Below are positions 28,452 through 37,953 of a DNA stretch of 64,000 bases, piece by piece. Origin of the DNA: Hungatella sp. GTDB lineage: Bacteria > Bacillota > Clostridia > Lachnospirales > Lachnospiraceae. The position numbers and the translations under genes are program-made. Each line of letters starts with the position of its first letter. Within the stretch, counting starts at the first letter, position 1. The stretch lies in contig WASS01000015.1 of the NCBI GenBank assembly GCA_009712635.1, positions 248,001 to 312,000 of the forward strand, written 5' to 3'. The notes under the pieces are model-generated. The model did not search any database. It worked only from the letters and a program-made list of their open reading frames with translations, and was not told the DNA's origin.

Positions 28452-29573
28452 TTAATTCCCACCTGCATAATAGGAATCAATTCCATCTGCAATTCCTTTT
28501 ACTATCTTGTCCCGATATTCATCGGTGGCCATCTTTTTATCTTCTTCCGCGTTACTCATAAAGCCCATCTCCACAATGGTTACCGGTATTTTACACCAGT
28601 TAATTCCGCTCATGGAATCGGTCTCCTGTACCCCCCGGTTTTTAAATCCGGTCTGGGCACTGATTCCGTTTACCACTGTTTTAGAAAGAGCTGAACTTTT
28701 ACCGTACAGATTGCCGTTATAAGGATTCTTAGAAGTCTGACACATGGTCAGGACTCCGGCTACAGAGCTGTCGTTTAATGAATTAGCATGAACCCTTACA
28801 AAAATATCTGCTCCGCTTTGGTTTGCCATATTGGCACGTTCTGCATTGCTGATATTCACATCATGAGTCTCCCGGATCATATAAACTCGATATCCCCGGT
28901 TCAGCAGCTCCTGCTTTAATTTAAGGGAAACATCCAGAGTCAGCTTATATTCTGGTATGCCCGTAGCCACACCCTGGGTTCCGGAAGCCACCTTTGGTTT
29001 CATCTGAGAGGATCCTGGTCCGATGGGTTCCTTTTCCGAGTTACCCTTTCCCTGGTGTCCAGGATCAATGGCAATAAGCTTTCCGTTACCGCTTCCTGAT
29101 ACGGAAGGAGTGACAGCCGCCTTATCCGCCGGCTTGTCCTTGGATAAATAACGGGAAGACACATAACATTCTTTGTTCTCATAGATAACACGGCTCCAGT
29201 TCTGGCTGTATCCGGTCCGCTTCAGAGCCGCTCCCTGATTAAGAGTGGCTGCTATCTGGCCGGAAGAAGATGGCTGTGTTCTGACATTCACTCCGCTGCC
29301 TGTCACATAAACCGTCTCATCTGCTTTTTGAAACTCAGGAGCTGTCTCCTTCGTCACAGAAGCTTCGTGAGAGCTTTTTTCCACCGTCTTTTCCGTATCA
29401 TCTACAATGGTTACAGGATCACTTTCAGCCTCCTGGGATAATTCTCCTTTGGCTTCTTCCACTGCAGGAGTCTGTATGGCTTCATATTTTTTCCCGCAGC
29501 CGGAAAGCAGAAACAGACAAAAAAGCAGGATGGCAGGAATCATCCATCTGATTGTTTTTTTTCTGATTATCAA
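28452..29573 (-). CDS. N-acetylmuramoyl-L-alanine amidase lipoprotein with SH3 domain
   Basis: The 373-residue precursor has a lipoprotein signal ending LLSGC (about 26). A linker follows, then a bacterial SH3 domain at about 88-145 ([19 protein letters not shown]...YVSSRYL), then a zinc amidase_3 domain at about 168-370 with IDPGHQG, RVHANSL and IVEMGFMSN motifs. It should cut the stem peptide from muramic acid in the cell wall. The start is a TTG that overlaps the TGA of mnmA (TTGA), eight bases after GGAGG, so translation is coupled to a tRNA-modification gene, an odd pairing. Confidence 0.85.
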   Translation of the reverse strand: MIIRKKTIRWMIPAILLFCLFLLSGCGKKYEAIQTPAVEEAKGELSQEAESDPVTIVDDTEKTVEKSSHEASVTKETAPEFQKADETVYVTGSGVNVRTQPSSSGQIAATLNQGAALKRTGYSQNWSRVIYENKECYVSSRYLSKDKPADKAAVTPSVSGSGNGKLIAIDPGHQGKGNSEKEPIGPGSSQMKPKVASGTQGVATGIPEYKLTLDVSLKLKQELLNRGYRVYMIRETHDVNISNAERANMANQSGADIFVRVHANSLNDSSVAGVLTMCQTSKNPYNGNLYGKSSALSKTVVNGISAQTGFKNRGVQETDSMSGINWCKIPVTIVEMGFMSNAEEDKKMATDEYRDKIVKGIADGIDSYYAGGN

Positions 29574-30649
29574 AGTATGGTTCCTCCTCCCACTACATAT
29601 TCGCCCTGGTAAAATACCACAGCCTGTCCGGGAGTGATCGCTCTTTGCGGCTCCTCAAATCTGCATTCCACCACGCCGTCCTCCACCTCTTTTATGGTAC
29701 AGGGGGCGCCTTTATGGCTGTAACGGATCTTTGCCATTACCTCCATCTCTTCTCCATGAAGACCATCAACTGCCATCCAGTTTAAATGACCGGCACGTAG
29801 GGAATCAGAATAGACATCCTCTCCCGTTCCAATCACCACTTCGTTTGTTTCAGGGCGTATCTCCACAACAAAAACCGGGTAGCCAAGGGACAAATTAAGT
29901 CCCTTTCTCTGACCTACGGTGTAATGAGTGATTCCTTTATGGCGTCCAATGACCTGGCCATCCAGATCCACAAAATTACCTTCCGGGGCCCGTTCTCCTG
30001 CGTTCTCTTCAATAAAACCGGCATAATCATGATCTGGAATAAAGCAGATCTCCTGGCTGTCCGGTTTATGAGCAACGTTTAGATTGATCTGGTCAGCAAT
30101 TGCCCTGATCTGATCCTTGGAATAGGCACCTACCGGCATCAGAGTGCAGGCCAGCTGGTCCTGTGTTAAGTTATAAAGAGCATAGGTCTGGTCTTTCGCA
30201 GCAGTCACTGACTTTTTAAGGGCATATCTGCCGTTTGGAAGCCGGTCGATCTGGGCGTAATGACCTGTGGCAATATAATCCGCTCCAATATCTAAACTCC
30301 GCTTTAAAAGAGACTCCCACTTGACATAGCGGTTGCAGGCGATACAGGGATTGGGAGTCCGTCCTCTCTGGTATTCCTCTACAAAGTAATCGATAACCTG
30401 TGATTTAAACTCTTCTTTAAAATTCATAACATAATAAGGAATTCCAAGATCCCAGGCAACTCTTCTGGCATCGTCCACGGCACTGAGCCCGCAGCAGCCT
30501 CCGTTCTCTTCCTGGGTCACGTTATCCTCGTCCTGCCAGATCTGCATGGTCACGCCGATTACGTCATAGCCCTGTTCCTTTAACAGCCAGGCTGCAACGG
30601 AAGAATCCACGCCGCCTGACATTCCAACTACTACTTTCGCTTTACTCAT
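29570..30649 (-). CDS. mnmA: tRNA-specific 2-thiouridylase
   Basis: The 359-residue enzyme adds sulfur to U34 of Lys, Glu and Gln tRNAs. [18 protein letters not shown] (about 6-23) is the PP-loop; the catalytic cysteines are in [12 protein letters not shown] (about 100-111) and [12 protein letters not shown] (about 197-208). The gene comes 15 bases after iscU and is transcribed with iscS and iscU, which supply the sulfur. The family length is normal. Confidence 0.95.
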   Translation of the reverse strand: MSKAKVVVGMSGGVDSSVAAWLLKEQGYDVIGVTMQIWQDEDNVTQEENGGCCGLSAVDDARRVAWDLGIPYYVMNFKEEFKSQVIDYFVEEYQRGRTPNPCIACNRYVKWESLLKRSLDIGADYIATGHYAQIDRLPNGRYALKKSVTAAKDQTYALYNLTQDQLACTLMPVGAYSKDQIRAIADQINLNVAHKPDSQEICFIPDHDYAGFIEENAGERAPEGNFVDLDGQVIGRHKGITHYTVGQRKGLNLSLGYPVFVVEIRPETNEVVIGTGEDVYSDSLRAGHLNWMAVDGLHGEEMEVMAKIRYSHKGAPCTIKEVEDGVVECRFEEPQRAITPGQAVVFYQGEYVVGGGTIL

Positions 30650-30664
30650 AGTATTCCATTTCCA

Positions 30665-31102
30665 TTAATATTCTTCTTCTACTTCTTCCTCGCCGATATC
30701 AGACTTTGGCTTCTCCAAGCCTTCAATCTTAATGTCATGCTTGGTTGCATAATCCCACAACGCCGCATGGATTGCTTCTTCGGCCAGCAAGGAGCAGTGA
30801 ACTTTTACAGGGGGAAGACCATCAAGTGCCTCACATACAGCCTTATTGGTAACCTCCATAGCTTCCTGAACTGATTTTCCTTTTACCATCTCTGTTGCCA
30901 TGCTGCTGGTAGCAACCGCTGCACCGCAGCCAAATGTTTTAAACTTCACATCCTGAATAATCTGGTTGTCATCAATATCCAGATAAATTCTCATAATATC
31001 GCCGCATTTTGCATTACCAACTGTACCCATGCCGCTGGCGTTCTCTATTTCACCCACATTTCTCGGGTGTTCAAAATGATCCATAACTTTCTCTGTATAC
31101 AT
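30665..31102 (-). CDS. iscU: Iron-sulfur cluster scaffold protein (IscU/NifU N-terminal type)
   Basis: The 145-residue scaffold carries the three cluster cysteines: NAKCGD (about 34), FKTFGCGAAVA (about 59) and VHCSLLAEEAI (about 102). It receives sulfur from the adjacent cysteine desulfurase and builds [2Fe-2S]/[4Fe-4S] clusters for transfer. The acidic C-terminal tail (IGEEEVEEEY) is not part of the core fold. The gene lies between iscS and mnmA; nitrogenase maturation in the same window also needs such clusters. Confidence 0.93.
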   Translation of the reverse strand: MYTEKVMDHFEHPRNVGEIENASGMGTVGNAKCGDIMRIYLDIDDNQIIQDVKFKTFGCGAAVATSSMATEMVKGKSVQEAMEVTNKAVCEALDGLPPVKVHCSLLAEEAIHAALWDYATKHDIKIEGLEKPKSDIGEEEVEEEY

Positions 31103-31143
31103 ATTCTATAATCTCCACTTTCTGATAATTCTTCTACCCTGTA

Positions 31144-32328
31144 CTAGTTTCTCTGATGTCTGATATAATCCTCATAAAGAGGAGACATACTCCGCAGTTT
31201 TGCTACGATCTCCTTAATGGCTTCCACCACATAATCCATCTCTTCTCTGGTATTTACCTCATCAAGGGTCAGACGGAGAGAACCGTGTGCAATCTCATGA
31301 GGAAGGCCGATTGCCAGAAGTACATGAGAAGGATCTAAGGAACCGGAAGTACATGCGGAACCGCTGGATCCGCAGATTCCTTTCATATCCAGCATGATCA
31401 GTAAGGATTCGCCCTCAATAAACTGGAAGGCAAAATTTACGTTATTGGAAAGGCGGCTCTTTCTGCTGCCGTTAATTCTGGTGTATGGAACTTCTTTCAT
31501 GACACGTTCCATTAAATATTCACGAAGCTCGGTCTCTTTGCGGGCTCTTTCTTCCATTCCTGCTACTGCAAGCTCTACCGCTTTTCCGAAACCTACGATT
31601 CCTGTCACATTCTCTGTACCTGCACGGCGTTTTCTCTCCTGAGCGCCGCCATGAATAAAGGAACGGGACTTAACGCCTGTTCTGATATATAAAAATCCAA
31701 TTCCCTTTGGTCCGTTAATCTTATGACCGCTGGCACTTAACATATCAATGTGGTATTCATCTACGTTAATGGGCACATGACCGAATGCCTGAACTGCATC
31801 CGTATGGAATAGGATCTTATGCTCTTTTGCTATCTCACCAATTTCCTTAATGGGTTCAATGGTGCCGATCTCGTTATTGGCAAACATGATAGAAATGAGG
31901 ATGGTGTCAGGACGAATGGCTTTTTTCAGCTCGTCTAACTTTATGGAACCATTCTCATCTACATTCAGATAAGTGATATCAAAACCGCGTTTCTCCAGAT
32001 ATTCACAGGTGTGAAGCACGGCATGATGCTCGATTTTACTGGTAATGATGTGTTTTCCTTTGTCTGCATAGGCTTCTGCTGTTGCAATGAGAGCCCAGTT
32101 GTCGGATTCAGAACCGCCGGCTGTGAAATAAATCTCGTTCGTCTTGGCTCCAAGAGAATTCGCAATGATCTCTCTGGAATCCTGAACCGCTTTCTTTGAG
32201 ATACCGGAAAATTCGTATACGGAAGATGGATTACCATAGTATTCCGTAAAGTAAGGCAGCATGGCTTCTACGACCTCTGGTCTGGTTTTGGTCGTCGCTG
32301 CGTTGTCTAAATAAATCAGTTGCTTCAT
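31144..32328 (-). CDS. iscS: Cysteine desulfurase (NifS/IscS family)
   Basis: The 394-residue PLP enzyme takes sulfur from cysteine. The N-terminal YLDNAATTKTRPEV, the PLP lysine in SASGHKINGPKGIGFLY (about 199-215) and the active cysteine loop GSSGSACTSGSLDPSHV (about 319-335) are clear. It leads the iscS-iscU-mnmA operon. The gene could equally be named nifS, but the neighbours point to general iron-sulfur and thiouridine supply. Confidence 0.94.
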   Translation of the reverse strand: MKQLIYLDNAATTKTRPEVVEAMLPYFTEYYGNPSSVYEFSGISKKAVQDSREIIANSLGAKTNEIYFTAGGSESDNWALIATAEAYADKGKHIITSKIEHHAVLHTCEYLEKRGFDITYLNVDENGSIKLDELKKAIRPDTILISIMFANNEIGTIEPIKEIGEIAKEHKILFHTDAVQAFGHVPINVDEYHIDMLSASGHKINGPKGIGFLYIRTGVKSRSFIHGGAQERKRRAGTENVTGIVGFGKAVELAVAGMEERARKETELREYLMERVMKEVPYTRINGSRKSRLSNNVNFAFQFIEGESLLIMLDMKGICGSSGSACTSGSLDPSHVLLAIGLPHEIAHGSLRLTLDEVNTREEMDYVVEAIKEIVAKLRSMSPLYEDYIRHQRN

Positions 32329-32385
32329 ATTTGTTAGTTCCGCCTTTCTGTAGTTCTAAAGTTAAAAGCTTCATCTACATTTCCT

Positions 32386-32432
32386 ATTATACACACATTT
32401 CCTAGAAATTCAATAGGAATGATTCTCATTAT
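32386..32432 (-). promoter_or_regulatory. iscS operon promoter with Fur-like palindrome
   Basis: On the minus strand TTGAAT (32413-32408) and TATAAT (32391-32386) are 16 bases apart. Just upstream, AATGATTCTCATTAT (32418-32432) contains a perfect AATGA-ttc-TCATT dyad and agrees at 13 of 15 positions with the core of the Fur consensus. Iron control of cluster assembly is inferred. Confidence 0.5.
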
Positions 32433-32497
32433 GATTGTGTCATGAAGAAAGAACAATTTCCATATATTTATAATAATTCTCTTTTTCAGGAGATTTC

Positions 32498-34039
32498 ATG
32501 AATGATACTCTAAAGATCCCCAGAAAACTTTCAAAAAGAAAATATGCGCTTCTGACCGGCACCCTTCTTCTGACGTCAGCCGGGCTCATCACACGGGTGC
32601 TGGGCTTTTTTTACCGGATCTTCCTCTCCCGTACCATTGGAGCTGAGGGTCTGGGTATTTTTAATCTGATTCATCCGGTTTTTGGAATCTGCTTTGCCCT
32701 TTGTGCAGGGTCCATTCAGACCGCCATCTCACAGTCCGTAGCCGCTAATGTGAAGAAGGGCCGTTCTGTTTTTCGCAGCGGTCTCATCATTTCAGTGGCT
32801 ATTTCCATGATCCTTGCTTATCTTATTATTCAGTTTAAGGATTTTATTGCCAGTTCTATTTTGATGGAACCTCGCTGTGCGCCATTACTTACGTTTCTTG
32901 CCGTATCTGTTCCCTGCGCAGCGATTCATGCCTGTATCAACGGTTACTATTATGGTATGCAGCGTCCCTCCGTTCCGGCATTGGCACAGATTATGGAGCA
33001 GATCATAAGAATCGGCGCTGTTTTCCTCATTGCTGACATTATGATCCAGTCAGGAATTACCATTACTGTCCAGCTGGCAGTTATGGGGCATCTGATCGGG
33101 GAGATCGCCTCTTCTCTTTTTACGGTTTTTGCCTACCGATTTTTTCCGCCGAAAATGGCCAAAGATTTTGCTTATGATTCCTCCCATTTCAGCGAAACGG
33201 CTCCCGGACTCCTTCACCTGGCACTTCCTCTTATGGGAAACCGGCTGGTATTAAATATTCTTGCCAGTGCAGAGGCCATACTCATCCCCAGCAGACTGCA
33301 GATGTCCGGTCTTTCGGATTCCGCCGCATTTTCCGTATACGGTGTTTTAACCGGAATGGCACTGCCCTTTATTTTGTTCCCTTCCACTGTTTTTAATTCC
33401 CTGGCAGTACTATTGCTGCCTACTGTGGCAGAAGCCCAGTCTGAAGGAAATGAGAAACGGATCGGAACGGCGATTTCCATGTCCCTTCGTTACTGCATGT
33501 ATGTAGGAATTCTCTGCATTGGTATATTTACTTTATTCGGCAATGATCTGGGAGTCAGTGTGTTTAAAGACAGTTCTGCCGGACAATATATGACTGTGCT
33601 GGCGTGGCTCTGCCCATTTCTTTACATGGCTACCACCATGGGAAGTATTTTAAATGGATTGGGGAAAACTTCCATTACGTTCACCCAGAACGTCATTGCC
33701 ATGACTCTCCGGCTTCTGTTTGTGCTTTTTGGTATCCCGCGGCTGGGAATATTTGCATACCTGGAGGGAGCGCTGGCAAGTGAACTGCTGCTGGCTTTCA
33801 TGCACGTGCTGACTTTGAAGAAAATGGTGGAGTTTGTGTGGAATGCATGGGATATGATTGCCAAACCATCGGCACTGATGATACTGGCTATTGGAATCTA
33901 TTACGCAGCGTTTTCCTTTATAGATCCATTTGGAGGCCTTCCTTTGTTTATTAAAACGGCATTACATATCTTGATTTTAAGTATCTTTTATCTGGTACTG
34001 CTGTTTGGAGCTCACATTATGAAGCACGGGGAAGAATAA
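32498..34039 (+). CDS. MATE/MOP-superfamily flippase (SpoVB-like polysaccharide biosynthesis protein)
   Basis: The 513-residue protein is strongly hydrophobic, with about 14 membrane segments after a basic N-terminus (RKLSKRKYALLTGTLLLTSAG). The opening ...RVLGFFYRIFLSRTIGAEGLGIFNL is the hallmark of SpoVB/MurJ-related exporters. It probably flips a lipid-linked cell-wall or spore-cortex precursor. It is divergent from iscS and followed by a weak hairpin. SpoVB itself is the closest familiar name, but paralogs are common in clostridia, so I leave the symbol open. Confidence 0.85.
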   Translation: MNDTLKIPRKLSKRKYALLTGTLLLTSAGLITRVLGFFYRIFLSRTIGAEGLGIFNLIHPVFGICFALCAGSIQTAISQSVAANVKKGRSVFRSGLIISVAISMILAYLIIQFKDFIASSILMEPRCAPLLTFLAVSVPCAAIHACINGYYYGMQRPSVPALAQIMEQIIRIGAVFLIADIMIQSGITITVQLAVMGHLIGEIASSLFTVFAYRFFPPKMAKDFAYDSSHFSETAPGLLHLALPLMGNRLVLNILASAEAILIPSRLQMSGLSDSAAFSVYGVLTGMALPFILFPSTVFNSLAVLLLPTVAEAQSEGNEKRIGTAISMSLRYCMYVGILCIGIFTLFGNDLGVSVFKDSSAGQYMTVLAWLCPFLYMATTMGSILNGLGKTSITFTQNVIAMTLRLLFVLFGIPRLGIFAYLEGALASELLLAFMHVLTLKKMVEFVWNAWDMIAKPSALMILAIGIYYAAFSFIDPFGGLPLFIKTALHILILSIFYLVLLFGAHIMKHGEE

Positions 34040-34090
34040 ATGCGCAAACAAGGGATGATGGCTCACAAAGAGATACTATTACAAAACTCA

Positions 34091-34118
34091 AATCCTCGGG
34101 ACAGATGTTCCGGGGATT
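34091..34118 (+). terminator. Weak terminator after the flippase gene
   Basis: AATCCTCGG (34091-34099) pairs with CCGGGGATT (34110-34118) with one G-U pair, followed by ATTGCTGTT. The T content after the stem is low. Confidence 0.5.
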
Positions 34119-34148
34119 ATTGCTGTTACAGGGTGTTTTTCCTACTCC

Positions 34149-34177
34149 TTGCGTTAGATTTTATGGTATAGTATAAT
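34149..34177 (+). promoter_or_regulatory. Promoter of the Crp/Fnr regulator gene
   Basis: TTGCGT (34149-34154) and a perfect TATAAT (34172-34177) are 17 bases apart; transcription should start near 34184, before the AAAGGAG at 34212. Confidence 0.7.
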
Positions 34178-34230
34178 ACTTGTATTTTAATATAACGTAA
34201 GACAAAGATATAAAGGAGAATGTGGTTCCC

Positions 34231-34923
34231 ATGGATATAAAAGAAGCTTGTTCCTGTACCCGGCTTTTTCAAAACATATCAGAAAAATCACTGGCATCAC
34301 TGATGGCCTGCGGCAGCCTGCGGCGTTTCCCAAAAGGATCACACCTGTTTTGGGATAAAGAAATGAACCAGACGCTTTATATAGTAGTAACCGGTTTCGT
34401 ATCCCTTTATAAGATAAACTCCCAGGGAGAGAGGAAAACCATTTTTCTGCTGGGAAAAGGAGAATTGGTGAACGAAGAAGTTTTGCAGAATATGCCCGCT
34501 TCCATTAACTGCGAAGCCTTTGAACCATCTGTGGTTCTGTGCTTTGGTAAGATGGATTTTCTGGAGGTTATGCGTCATGATTTTGAACTGACGAAACTGA
34601 TTCTTGATTCCCTGGCTTTAAAAAACCGCCGCTTATACCGCCAGTTAAAAAATACCTCCAACTCTGTACATGGAGAAAAAAAGATCGCGGCAAAGCTATG
34701 GCGGCTTTCCAAAGATTATGGCATTCCCCATGAGGAAGGGACATTAATCAATATGGAGTTAAGCGTTACCTATCTGGCTGATATGCTGGGATCGCGGCGG
34801 GAAACCGTATCCCGTCAGTTAAAGCATCTGACCGAACAGGGGCTGGTCCAGATTCAAAGAGGTAAAATCATTATTCCCGACAGAGACGCCCTGTCTGCTT
34901 TTTTTAAGGGAATTAATTGCTGA
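34231..34923 (+). CDS. Crp/Fnr family transcriptional regulator
   Basis: The 230-residue protein has a cyclic-nucleotide-binding-type beta barrel (about 10-125), a dimer helix, and a winged helix-turn-helix with SVTYLADMLGSRRETVSRQLKHL (about 178-200). The recognition helix R190-E191-T-V-S-R195 matches the Arg-Glu...Arg triad with which CRP reads GTGA. Cysteines occur at 7, 9, 27, 94 and 104 but not in the FNR [4Fe-4S] pattern. I prefer the ATG at 34231 over a GTG nine bases earlier, which is too close to AAAGGAG. It overlaps the convergent mutase gene by 11 bases. Confidence 0.88.
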   Translation: MDIKEACSCTRLFQNISEKSLASLMACGSLRRFPKGSHLFWDKEMNQTLYIVVTGFVSLYKINSQGERKTIFLLGKGELVNEEVLQNMPASINCEAFEPSVVLCFGKMDFLEVMRHDFELTKLILDSLALKNRRLYRQLKNTSNSVHGEKKIAAKLWRLSKDYGIPHEEGTLINMELSVTYLADMLGSRRETVSRQLKHLTEQGLVQIQRGKIIIPDRDALSAFFKGINC

Positions 34924-36640
34924 TTAAGACTTTTACCGCAGATGTAAGCCCAGCTAGCTTTTCCGCTGCATCACAGCTTTCGGAGCCTTTTACGCCGATA
35001 TAATATTTTACCTTCGGCTCGGTTCCTGACGGGCGGATACAGCACCATGCTTCATCCTCCAGTTCAAAATACAGAACATTGGAAAGCGGAAGAGATGTGG
35101 GATATTCTGATTTGCTTTCCAAGTCTTTTATCACACCAGTTTCATAGTCCCGGAACCGTTTTACGGAAAAACCCCCGATACAGGAAGGAGGATTCGTTCT
35201 GATTGTATCCAAAATCCCTTTCATTTTCTCCGCCCCGTCCATTCCTTTTAAAGTGATTGTGCAGAGACTTTCTCTATAATGACCGTACTTCTCATACAGA
35301 TGCTCCATCTGCTGGCAAAGACACATTCCCTTTGTCAGGTAGTAAGCTGCCGCTTCGCACAATGCCATTGCTGCAACTATGGCATCTTTATCCCTTGCAT
35401 GAGTTCCTAAAAGGCAGCCGTAGCTCTCTTCATAGCCAAATAAAAAATGATGGCTGCCACTTTGCTCAAAGAGTTTCATCTGCTCACCAATATATTTAAA
35501 ACCAGTCAGAGTCTCCTTAAGCTCCACACCATAAGCGTCTGTGATCGCCTTTGCCATCTTACCGGATACAATGGTCGTCACCACTGCCTCATTCTTAAGA
35601 AGCTCTCGTTTTTCCTTCTTTTGTGATAAAATATACTCCAGAATAATCATTCCTGACATATTCCCGGTAAATGGCTCATATTCTCCGCTTTTTTCATTCT
35701 TTCCATAGATGCCCAGACGGTCTGCATCCGGGTCTGTGGCAAGCACCACGTCTGCATCCACTTTTTTTGCAAGCTTAAGTGCCAGGGAAAAGGCTTTGCT
35801 GTCTTCAGGATTCGGATAACTCACCGTGGGGAAATTTCCATCCGGATTCTCCTGTTCCGGCACCACATAGACTTCTTCAAACCCCAAATCCTTTAAAATC
35901 CGGCGTACGAAATGGTTACCGGTTCCATGAAGGGGGGTATACACGATTTTCAACTGTTTTTGCTGATTTCTAATCATTTCCGGGTGAATCACCAGTTTTT
36001 TTAATTCCTCCAGATAGCAGTCATCCAACTCTTTGCCGATTATGCGGTAAAGTCCCATTTTTTCCGCTTCTTTCAGTTCCATGGTCAAGGCCTGGGCGTA
36101 ATCTCTGACTTTTTTTACCTCTCCAATTATTTCCCGGTCTTTGGGAGCCGTAATCTGCGCGCCATCCTCCCAATACACCTTATAGCCATTGTATTCCGGC
36201 GGATTATGGCTGGCAGTGACTACAATGCCTGCTATACATCCCAGCTTACGCACTGCATAGGAAAGCACGGGCGTGGGCCTTAAGGAGTCAAACAGGTAAG
36301 CACATATGCCGTTTGCCGCCAGACAAAGAGCGGCTTCCCTGGCAAACTCCATAGAATAATTTCTGGAATCATAGGCAATTGCCACTCCTCTTTTTTCTCC
36401 CTTCTCACGAATGATATAATTCGAAAGCCCCTGAGTCGCCCTTCGGACTGTATAAATATTCATTCGGTTTGTTCCTGCGCCAATTATTCCTCTGAGTCCT
36501 CCCGTTCCAAATTCCAGTTCTTTATAAAAACGGTCCTGAATCTCCATCTCATCGTCCTTAATGGCGATCAGTTCCCTTCTGGTCATCTCATGAAAGAGAG
36601 GATTCCCACACCATGATTCGTATTCTTTTCTGACATCCAT
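34913..36640 (-). CDS. Phosphoglucomutase/phosphomannomutase
   Basis: The 575-residue alpha-D-phosphohexomutase has the phosphoserine loop TASHNPPEYNGYKVYW (about 142-157, Ser144), the metal loop ATDPDADRLGI (about 304-314), the sugar-binding GYEESYG (about 400-406) and the phosphate loop RPSGTEPKVKYY (about 537-548). It ends the mannan operon 19 bases after the CE17 gene, where mannose 1-phosphate from the GH130 enzymes must be isomerised to mannose 6-phosphate. The length fits the long PGM2-like clostridial subgroup, which accepts several hexose phosphates. Confidence 0.92.
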   Translation of the reverse strand: MDVRKEYESWCGNPLFHEMTRRELIAIKDDEMEIQDRFYKELEFGTGGLRGIIGAGTNRMNIYTVRRATQGLSNYIIREKGEKRGVAIAYDSRNYSMEFAREAALCLAANGICAYLFDSLRPTPVLSYAVRKLGCIAGIVVTASHNPPEYNGYKVYWEDGAQITAPKDREIIGEVKKVRDYAQALTMELKEAEKMGLYRIIGKELDDCYLEELKKLVIHPEMIRNQQKQLKIVYTPLHGTGNHFVRRILKDLGFEEVYVVPEQENPDGNFPTVSYPNPEDSKAFSLALKLAKKVDADVVLATDPDADRLGIYGKNEKSGEYEPFTGNMSGMIILEYILSQKKEKRELLKNEAVVTTIVSGKMAKAITDAYGVELKETLTGFKYIGEQMKLFEQSGSHHFLFGYEESYGCLLGTHARDKDAIVAAMALCEAAAYYLTKGMCLCQQMEHLYEKYGHYRESLCTITLKGMDGAEKMKGILDTIRTNPPSCIGGFSVKRFRDYETGVIKDLESKSEYPTSLPLSNVLYFELEDEAWCCIRPSGTEPKVKYYIGVKGSESCDAAEKLAGLTSAVKVLISN

Positions 36641-36659
36641 TTTATATTCTCACTTTCTC

Positions 36660-37925
36660 TCAGGCAATTACTGCTGCCGGACTTGTATCTGAGTTGGAAA
36701 CAGTAAAGCCCAGGATGGTAAACCGATTTCCTTTGCTGTTCTCATTTTTCGTAATACGCACCGTATGAGGACCGTTTGATTCGCTTGTTAAAAGCAGCGT
36801 ATAATCCGCATGACTACCCCAGCTTCCGTAAAAACAGGTATCAATGGTATTGACATACTGATCCTCCACATACACATCAAAAATCCCATAGTTTTCTTCC
36901 ATACCACCGTAATAGATCAGCCCCATATTATTGGCATCTTCTATGGTAAATGTAATATCTGATCCGCTGTCAGTCTGCCATCCATATGGAAACTGGGCAT
37001 TCTTTACGGTAACCCTGGATACATCTCTGCCTGATACGCGGATACCGTCCCCGCTTCCCGAACGGTGATCCAAAATGGTGCCATTTTCATATCTGGATTC
37101 CGTCACAGTCTCTCCCGGCAGCTCATAGGTGCTGTAATCACCGTAGCTGTGATTTTTCATATCCTCCAATACCTGTCTAAAGAAATAGGACATACACCGT
37201 GATATGATCTTGTGCCCTGCATTATTGGGATGTGTTAAGTCATCATATGGTCCTAACTGGTTCCACTGAATGCTTCCGTTCTCAAGCCTTGGCGCTACTA
37301 CATCTCCATAACTTACCACAGGAACCTGATAATAATCTGCTATTTCTTTGTGGTACTCGCTGTAATCAATGCATTGACCATCCGCTGAAAACTGGGTCAG
37401 ACACAAAGACACGACTGCCGGAGCAGTCCTGTATTCCAATATTCTGCGGATTAAGCTTTCATAGCTCTCCTTATTATGATCACGGTAGTCATTGACGCTG
37501 AATTCCACAACCACAAGATCCGGGTTCTCAAAAAGTACATCGTGTGCCACGCGGTGAACACCAAGATAAGAATCTGTTGCTCCGATTCCCGCATTGACAT
37601 AGTTGATTTTTGCATCAGGAAACGTTTTCTTCCACCACTGAGTCGTAAGATATGCATAGCAATTGGTATTCTTAGGGGTCGCAACGGAACCATTGGTAAT
37701 GGAACCACCAAGATAGGCTATCGTCACAGTCCCCCCTCTCATTGCTTTCTCCATTACTTTCGTCAGACGAGAGATGTTTCCTGAACTGTAGACACTGCTG
37801 TCCGAGATCTCCTGATCTGTCACTATATTGACGCCAGAGATCAAGGTTGCTCCATTCATAACCTGATCTTCTGTAATGCCAACAGCTTCTATCATATTCT
37901 TCGGATCACTTGCCGGCTTATTCAT
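36660..37925 (-). CDS. SGNH acetyl esterase, CE17-like, with C-terminal carbohydrate-binding domain
   Basis: The 421-residue protein has SGNH blocks IAYLGGSITNGS (nucleophile Ser), the oxyanion Gly/Asn in NAGIGATDSY and EFSVNDYRDHN, and the catalytic Asp/His in DDLTHPNNAGH. The C-terminal 140 residues form a beta-rich domain like CBM35. This is the layout of CE17, first described from the Roseburia intestinalis mannan locus, which removes acetyl groups at mannose O3/O6 while its CE2 partner removes O2 acetyls. No signal peptide is present, so it works inside the cell. The ribosome site (GAGAGG) is weak. Confidence 0.82.
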   Translation of the reverse strand: MNKPASDPKNMIEAVGITEDQVMNGATLISGVNIVTDQEISDSSVYSSGNISRLTKVMEKAMRGGTVTIAYLGGSITNGSVATPKNTNCYAYLTTQWWKKTFPDAKINYVNAGIGATDSYLGVHRVAHDVLFENPDLVVVEFSVNDYRDHNKESYESLIRRILEYRTAPAVVSLCLTQFSADGQCIDYSEYHKEIADYYQVPVVSYGDVVAPRLENGSIQWNQLGPYDDLTHPNNAGHKIISRCMSYFFRQVLEDMKNHSYGDYSTYELPGETVTESRYENGTILDHRSGSGDGIRVSGRDVSRVTVKNAQFPYGWQTDSGSDITFTIEDANNMGLIYYGGMEENYGIFDVYVEDQYVNTIDTCFYGSWGSHADYTLLLTSESNGPHTVRITKNENSKGNRFTILGFTVSNSDTSPAAVIA

Positions 37926-37941
37926 CCCTGCCTCTCTTTCC

Positions 37942-37950
37942 GGGGGGGGG
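37942..37950. repeat. Nine-base G/C homopolymer before the CE17 gene
   Basis: A run of nine C on the coding strand lies in the 28-base gap between the CE2 and CE17 genes, directly before the weak ribosome site. Such tracts are prone to slipped-strand length change and to sequencing error. Confidence 0.6.
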
Positions 37951-37953
37951 AAT

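Noticed and set aside
30665-32328. iscU/iscS as part of the nif cluster (nifU/nifS)
   Set aside because: They are more than 20 kb away and share a transcript with mnmA, so general cluster and thiouridine supply is more likely.
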